Source: Symsagittifera roscoffensis (taxonomy: Eukaryota; Xenacoelomorpha; Acoela; Convolutidae). Taken from it: DNA of 64,000 bases. Shown here one piece after another: positions 58,601 to 64,000 of the stretch (positions within the stretch are counted from its first letter, which is position 1; each line of letters begins with the position of its first letter). Below the pieces are notes generated by a model that saw only the letters and a program-made list of their open reading frames with translations, was not told the origin of the DNA and searched no databases. The position numbers were made by a program, and so were the translations under genes. The stretch lies in the NCBI RefSeq assembly GCF_963678635.1, contig NC_087066.1, forward strand, positions 17,419,275 through 17,483,274, in the 5' to 3' direction.

Positions 58601-60404
58601 GTGTTGTTTAGAACTTTGCTCCCATAGGCTATGGGTCGGAGAACAGCCCTCCCATTCCATTCGTGTTCCTGATGCAGAATGCCCGAGATTTCAACAAATG
58701 ATGCGACCGTGTCCAGCTTGAACATGCCTTTCTCGGTCGGCATGCTGAGGACTGGAGCCTCACAGAGTTTACGTTTGCTGTTTTGAAAAGAGACTTGAGC
58801 CTCGTCAGTCCGGCTGAACTCCACACCCTTATTTCGCATCAATCGCTGCATTGGGTATATTTTATCGGCACTTCAGATAAATTCTCAGTAAAAATTGGCA
58901 AAGCCGAGAAAATTCATTTATTGTGTGAAATTCATTTGGTGAATTTCATGTCAGCACTGCTTCAACCGCTTTAGGGTCTGGTCCAGAAGGCGACCTAGAT
59001 ACTTTTTCGAGTCCCTCAACATCTCGCACTTCGACGGTTTACATTTCAGGCCGGCCTGTTTCATGCGAAAAAAGACTTCGTCTAGTCTCTCTAGGTGATC
59101 CTCCAGGGTTGGTGTTGCAATCACAACGTCATCAACGTTGCACATTATCAGGTTTCCATTTTTCTTTGTTACATTAGTGATTACCTGGGCCAATAGTTTA
59201 AACATATCTGTTGCGTTGCATAGTCCAAATGGCGTTCTTTTTCACTAGAACAGTCCCAATTTACACGTAACATCCGTCTTCTCTCGATCCTTTTCCTGAG
59301 GGGCACTTGCCAGAACGCAGAGCCCCAATCTAATGTCGTGAAGAATTTTGCGTCTCTCAACTTCGAGAGACTTTCATCGATGCGAGGGGTCGGGTATGCA
59401 TCCTTTATCGTTACTGCGTTCAAGTAGCGGAAATCGCAACAAAACTTAAGTTGTCCCCCTTTCTTCTTAGTCATGACTACGCCACAGGCCCCCGGGGAAC
59501 TTGATGGTTCAATCATGTCATAATCCATTAGCATCTCTATTACTTTCCTAATTGCCTCTGAGTTATGTGGGGTCGTTGTCCCAGCTCCCGACCTATGAGG
59601 CACCGAACCCTCTTCTATCTCTGTCTCATGTTCCACAAAATTGCAAAAACCTATGTTGGCTTTGTGTTTCGAAAAAAATCTGATGTCCGATTCAACACTT
59701 CCCTAAGGGAGTCCCATTTCTTATCCAATATTTTGCCTTTCAGGTGTTCTATTTCGGGTAGGACTTGTTTGTTTGCTGCTAATTCTGTGTTTTTTGGACG
59801 CTGAGGGCAATTCAATCAATTAGACAGTCAATCGTCTGTTTCACATTTCATAGAAAAACACTTTTTTGAAAGACTTCAATTCATTTATTCTCTTCAATAT
59901 ACTCTCTTTGTTGGCTTGTGATGGACACTCAGTTACTTTAAAGCTCTTCAAATTCTCCAAACTTTCAAATTCTGTGTTCAGAGGCAATGCATAGTTAAGC
60001 TTCTTTCAACGTTGAATCGTCACCGATGATGCCTGTGTGTTCAAAAACATAGTCCGTCGTGAGTGAGTGAGAAGCTTCTTCCTAAAATAGCTGGGCTCTT
60101 ACTGTTTGGGTTGGTGACCAGACATATTTGTTTAGGTTACTAAGTTCACTCCAATTCCTCATCCTAAACGTCGCCACTACATTTTGATTTGCTTTCAAAC
60201 TGGCTTTTCGATCTAGAAAAATGGCACTTTCGCTTGATTTATCAAGATCTTTTTAACAGATTTCTTTTCATACTTTCTCTTTGGGTCTTTGATTCGTATC
60301 AACCCGTCGTTGAGGTCGATTGTGACGTCAAAGTTTCGCATGTAGTCGCGTCCTAAGATGAACTGGTCGGATTCGTCCAGGTTTTCGACAACCAGGAAGC
60401 TCAT
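58567..60404 (-). pseudogene. Ty3/gypsy-type pol: RT and truncated RNase H
   Basis: Read right to left, 60404-60213 gives MSFLVVENLDESDQFILGRD, the end of the protease domain. 59900-59640 is frameshifted linker, with LPEIEHLKGKILDKKWDS. The RT proper (59636-58951) contains MIEPSSSPGACGVVMTKKKG, LKFCCDFRYLNAVTIKDAYP, FFTTLDWGSAFWQVPL and, after a frameshift, CNVDDVVIATPTLEDHLERL (active site N-V-D-D at about 59121-59145). The connection (FLGFANFY, 58890-58915) has two in-frame stops. RNase H starts at 58851 (CEAPVLSMPTEKGMFKLDTV, IAYGSKVL). It lacks the Asp of 'LDTDAS' (here LDTVAS) and ends at about 58590. The order RT-RH and the motif wording place it in Ty3/gypsy (Metaviridae-like) elements. 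It is inactive. Confidence 0.85.
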
Positions 60405-61199
60405 CCACAGATGCCTTCCTCATGTTGCAGCGAGATGATGGGTGCAGCCAGTCTGATATTAGTCGGTATCAAATCCGACCTATTGGAGCCCATGTCGGTC
60501 CAGGTGCTCATAGGCATGACACTGACCACTGCTCCGGCGTCAAGCAGTCCCTTTACGGAGAGTTGTCTGCCCTGCAGGTCCAGTACGTGTGCTGCTTGAT
60601 CGGCTTCGTAACCTATGTGGACTGAATCCTGCTCAAGCATGGCATTGTGTCCAATTCGTCGTACCTTGAGCTCTTCTTGTTCTACTTGGTCGCTTGCATT
60701 CGTCACGTAAATTTTTGTGTAGATGTTTATGCCATCCACATTCATCAGGATCGGGTATGGGCCATAGACCTCTATATAATGTCCAACTACCATCATTACC
60801 CTCCCCGCCTATTGTGAGTAACGCTCTCACAGCCCTGGAGTCTAACGTAGGATCCGTTTCCCTCAAGTAATCTGCATAGATATCCAGGTATACCGGGCTA
60901 TTTTCAGACGGCTCACTCAAGTTTTTCACCACCTGATGACCCGCAACCGATATAGTTGGCATGATTTTGCGTCCTTCTCTTGTCATTCCGAAGGTATTCT
61001 CTGATCTGAAATTCAGCTTCAAATTTCGGCTCCTAGATTCCTGGTTGTCTTCTGCTTTCACTGTCTTCTCCAAGGTACCCAGTTTCTCACGCACCTCCGA
61101 TTTCTCTAGTTCAGACCTCACCCATTTTTCAATTTCTTTCGTAGCTAACTCTTGTTGAACCTTCTGTAGAGCAGTCTGAGCCACGAGGTAATAATGCAC
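60401..61199 (-). pseudogene. Retropepsin-like protease region of the gypsy-type element
   Basis: Two overlapping frames (61199-60633 and 60796-60401) cover the region between the zinc knuckle and RT. The second contains GRQLSVKGLLDAGAVVSVMP (about 60520-60580), the aspartic protease active site with DTG changed to DAG. It then has LIPTNIRLAAPIISLQ, and in the next frame FILGRD (the 'ILGRD' hydrophobic-Gly motif of retropepsins, about 60345-60362). Upstream, a charged helical linker (ATKEIEKWVRSELEKSEVRE) precedes it. The loss of the active-site Thr and the frame changes indicate decay. Confidence 0.75.
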
Positions 61200-61521
61200 C
61201 TTTAGCGCATTAGCTGAGACAGACAGCCTCTAGGCTCGAGGCAATTGCATCGTCCGGCAAGGTCTTCACCTTCATAGTGGTGAAGATTCCTTGTTAAACT
61301 TCTTTCTTGCGCGATTCAGCTTCGTTCATTTGGCGTTTTCAACTGGCTTTTACTCATGAAAGCGCCTCCTTGTGGCGGGGATGCTTCGCGTCTGCTACTG
61401 CATCCCACAACTGAGTGCAGTCAGATTTGAAACTTTTTCCAGATTGCAAAAAAAAAACATTTTGGTCCATATTTCATTATAAGCTCTCTCACATATTCCT
61501 CAAGTTCCTCATCAGTTGCGT

Positions 61522-63817
61522 TCACCTCGTCAAGGTCAAGATAGTAACCGATCGCTTACATATTTGTTTGTAAGTGGAACAGGCTGAGACGTGATGATCC
61601 AGCGAACCACAATTAGCACATGACCTTCTTTTGTCCATGCCATCACGAGGTTTATACCAACCGGAAATTGTGCCGGTATTCATTCCACTATAATTGCCGT
61701 AATTGCTGTAGCGATTCTGAGCCCTCGACTTTGTGAGCAGGTTTTCACGCATTTTCATGCGCAAACCATCGGGTGTGGGCAGGGAGTCCGCCGACAAGGT
61801 AAAGTGAGAGGCCCAAATGGTTTTCAGTTCATCACTCTTTACTCTGTTCATGAACTTCGAGGCTATGGCTATGTTCCTTTCTTGAATCCTCTCTTCAGGG
61901 TTACTTCTTCTGGACAGCTAGAGTTCATCCAACAACTTGTCAATAGACTCATCATCTCTTTGGTACCTCTTTTCAAACTTCACCATCGCCTGTTGCCCCT
62001 GCACACCCGAGTAGAGACAATTCAGCAAGATGTTAAAGATCTTACGAGCACTGTCACGTTCATTTGCCCTTTTCGCCATAACACAGTTCAAGGCCGTGCC
62101 TTCTAAATTGCTCGTCAGTGTGCTAGATTGTTGTTTCTTCGAGAGGTTTTCTTCTCAAAGTGCAATTTCTTCACCTCTATCCAAGTATCTATGCAGCCAT
62201 CTGACTCATTTTTGTACGACTTCGGTTTCTTGAGTGACCTTCGTGACCTTTCTTCTCTCGCAGTAGACTTCGATAATTTAGTGATAAACATCTCAAGAGA
62301 CCTGTTTAATGGCTCAAACATTGATCCGTACATCGTAGTATCATGTGAAAAGTAGTCAAATCTGGAACCAATCTGACGTGAGGCACAGTGGGCAAACGTG
62401 CCCCTGATAGGGCTTCTGCCTCTGGCGGGATTGGGTCCATCCAGCCTGCCCCCGATGGGTCCGCCCCAGGTCTTCCTTTCGTTAGATTCAAGACTTGTTC
62501 TCGATCTCCGGGGAGTCTCTGTATGTCTGGGGCCCTGTCGAATTCATCCTTGGGCCGGAGCGAATTTTTTGGTTGCTGCTGCTCAAGAGTTCATCAAGCT
62601 TCCGCATCATAAAATCACCCTTAACGTCCAATCTATTCTCCAACTTTGTCATCATTTGAGCATAAATGCTGTTATGGTCATTCAGTATTCGCTCAATCTC
62701 TCGTGTCATTCTGCGATCTCTTTCTTCAGACTCCTTGGTGGCTAGAGCGAAACTCTCCGCAAGGCACTGATCGGTATTGTGAATCAACTGGACCTGATCG
62801 CATTTGTCTTGTGATCTCGCGTCTGCCAGCTCGTTGCTTAACCTTTTATGGTCCTATTGAGCCCTCTCTTCTTCTCGGTCGATTATTTTTCTCATATCTT
62901 GCTGCACTTTATCGAGACCTGTCATCACAACGGCAAACATGCCTCTCGCATCACTGGCTGAGCTCAAAACTGGGGTCAGACCTAGAGACGACGACGTTAA
63001 TTGGGGTTGCAGCCTTGTGCTCGATGATGCACCACCTTTCTGCGTGCCCATAGACATCATTAGCCTATCGAATGTCGATGATGTTTCCATCGTTATCCCG
63101 GCTGACATCGGTCTTGATGGTGAATTTAACATCATTTTCTTGTTATTCTCTTGTTTCGGGGTAGGAGTGAAATCCGTCTCCGAATGCATTAGTCTCAGAT
63201 GGTCAAAAGCAGAAGATAGTTCATCAACTTTGAGCAATTTCATGCGTTCATTATAAAATGTTTTAAAACTCTTTTTTGCCTTCGAACTCTATTGTTGTTC
63301 CCTGTGATTTATGCTCGACATCACCGCGTTCTTACTCTTATTGGCTAAAGAGGATTGTTCCTTTCTCCGACTACCGCTCTTGGTCTCCGAGCACACGTTT
63401 CTTTGAGCAACATTTCCTCTCCTGTAAAAGTCTCGGAACGCTCCGAGGTCTTATGAGATTCTTTGATTCTTTGCCGCTCAGAGTCGTCACCGGATCCTTC
63501 TGGGTCATCATGATGGTGGCGGTCGGGTCGGATTAACGTTTGTTCCCCAACCTCGAGGGGATCAGTTGATGTTACATTCGCCGCCCCGGTCTCAGCGTTT
63601 CGCCATTCATTGCCATCTAGAATCTTCTCGCTTCTTAGTTTCATTCCGCTCACTAAAAGATCACAACGACCCTCACTCGTTGCCTCACTAGAAAAAACGT
63701 CGGAGATGCTGCTAACCGAAGATTGGCTGCGCCGCGACTTGAACCTCCGCGCGTGCTCCCTGTGCTAAGCCTGGGACGTTCAGTCACTTTCCCTAACAAG
63801 TCTTTCCTCTCCATCAT
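61522..63817 (-). pseudogene. Gag of the gypsy-type element with CCHC zinc knuckle
   Basis: A tandem ATG at 63817 opens MMERKDLLGKVTERPRLSTG. After a frame change the frame continues through KLRSEKILDGNEW (63644 on). 63243-62488 stays in one frame across a single TAG (62854) and includes SSTFDRLMMSMGTQKGG and a coiled-coil-like stretch, ESEERDRRMTREIERILNDH. 62333-62115 and then 62118-61522 give a capsid-like helical region (LEGTALNCVMAKRANERDSA, FEKRYQRDDESIDKLLDEL, one TAG at about 61920). The knuckle CANCGSLDHHVSAC (61580-61621) fits C-X2-C-X4-H-X4-C exactly. At least two stops and several frameshifts are present. The knuckle and the downstream protease/RT order support a Ty3/gypsy gag. 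Confidence 0.78.
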
Positions 63818-64000
63818 TTGCTATAAGTGAGGTTTTTCTTTAAAAAAAATCGACGACACTGCACAAGTTCAACAAGAATAAAGAAAACTTTTTCGTGCCT
63901 ATGTACTCAATTCTTTCACGACAAGTAAAACACTTAAGTCTCTTAGAGATTCTATAAAGGACTCAGCTAAGGTTTAACAGCTGGGTCCCCCTAGTGTTGA
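63818..64000 (-). other. Leader region of the retroelement, cut by the window edge
   Basis: This non-coding sequence lies upstream of the gag ATG pair on the minus strand. The 5' LTR and primer-binding site, if present, should lie beyond the right edge. I found no tRNA-complementary 18-mer that I could name. Confidence 0.4.

Noticed and set aside
63725-63775. tRNA-like T-arm (GGTTCAAGTC) on the minus strand
   Set aside because: The T stem does not pair and no cloverleaf can be drawn. The sequence is the coding start of gag.

Overview
This looks like an AT-rich invertebrate (metazoan) nuclear contig. It has no bacterial-style operons. It does have long AT-rich non-coding stretches, spliceosomal introns, a (TATC)n microsatellite, a 200-N scaffold gap, and transposable elements of almost every class. 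BEL/Pao retroelements are known only from animals, and three decayed copies lie here, so an animal host is the best-supported inference. I cannot name the species.

The clearest host genes are two PLAC8 (cysteine-rich, Cys-rich/PLAC8 domain) family members on the minus strand. One is an intact single-exon gene at 5287-5709. The other, at 26701-27607, is split by an intron, and its second exon carries one frameshift. Other exon-like open frames (16.7, 29.4, 30.9 and 33.6-34.3 kb) are weak and are marked so.

Layout: 1-345, a decayed unrecognised coding fragment. 0.4-3.5 kb, a degenerate (GTAA)n/(AAAGT)n tract. 5.3-5.7 kb, PLAC8 gene 1. 6.6-11.6 kb, a MITE fragment and three head-to-tail partial copies of BEL/Pao pol (minus). 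12.05-14.2 kb, about 20 copies of a 106-bp satellite. 14.95-15.7 kb, a fold-back element. 19.6-20.7 kb, a decayed FLYWCH/Mutator-like element. 22.5 kb, microsatellite. 23.9-24.3 kb, MITE. 25.2-25.7 kb, a LINE reverse-transcriptase remnant cut by the gap. 26.7-27.6 kb, PLAC8 gene 2. 31.85-32.29 kb, MITE. 32.55-32.93 kb, a GC-rich decamer-like repeat. 35.6-42.7 kb, a tandem duplication of about 3.8 kb, each copy holding a long-armed fold-back transposon. 43.7-44.05 kb, an ORF starting with a 2A-like motif typical of some LINEs. 44.45-45.84 kb, an A-B-A-B repeat of one exon-like ORF. 47-48.5 kb, decayed unrecognised ORFs. 49.9-50.6 kb and 51.0-53.0 kb, two further LINEs on opposite strands.

From about 54.7 kb to the right edge the sequence becomes visibly richer in G+C. 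It holds a minus-strand Ty3/gypsy-type retroelement: gag with a CCHC knuckle, a retropepsin-like domain, RT, and the start of RNase H. The RNase H breaks off near 58.6 kb and is joined directly to about 3.8 kb of same-strand coding fragments that I do not recognise. They contain no integrase I can see. All of these ORFs carry stops or frameshifts. This junction and the unknown block are the most interesting part of the window. Many of the short open frames here begin at GTG or TTG rather than ATG, so they should not be read as complete proteins.
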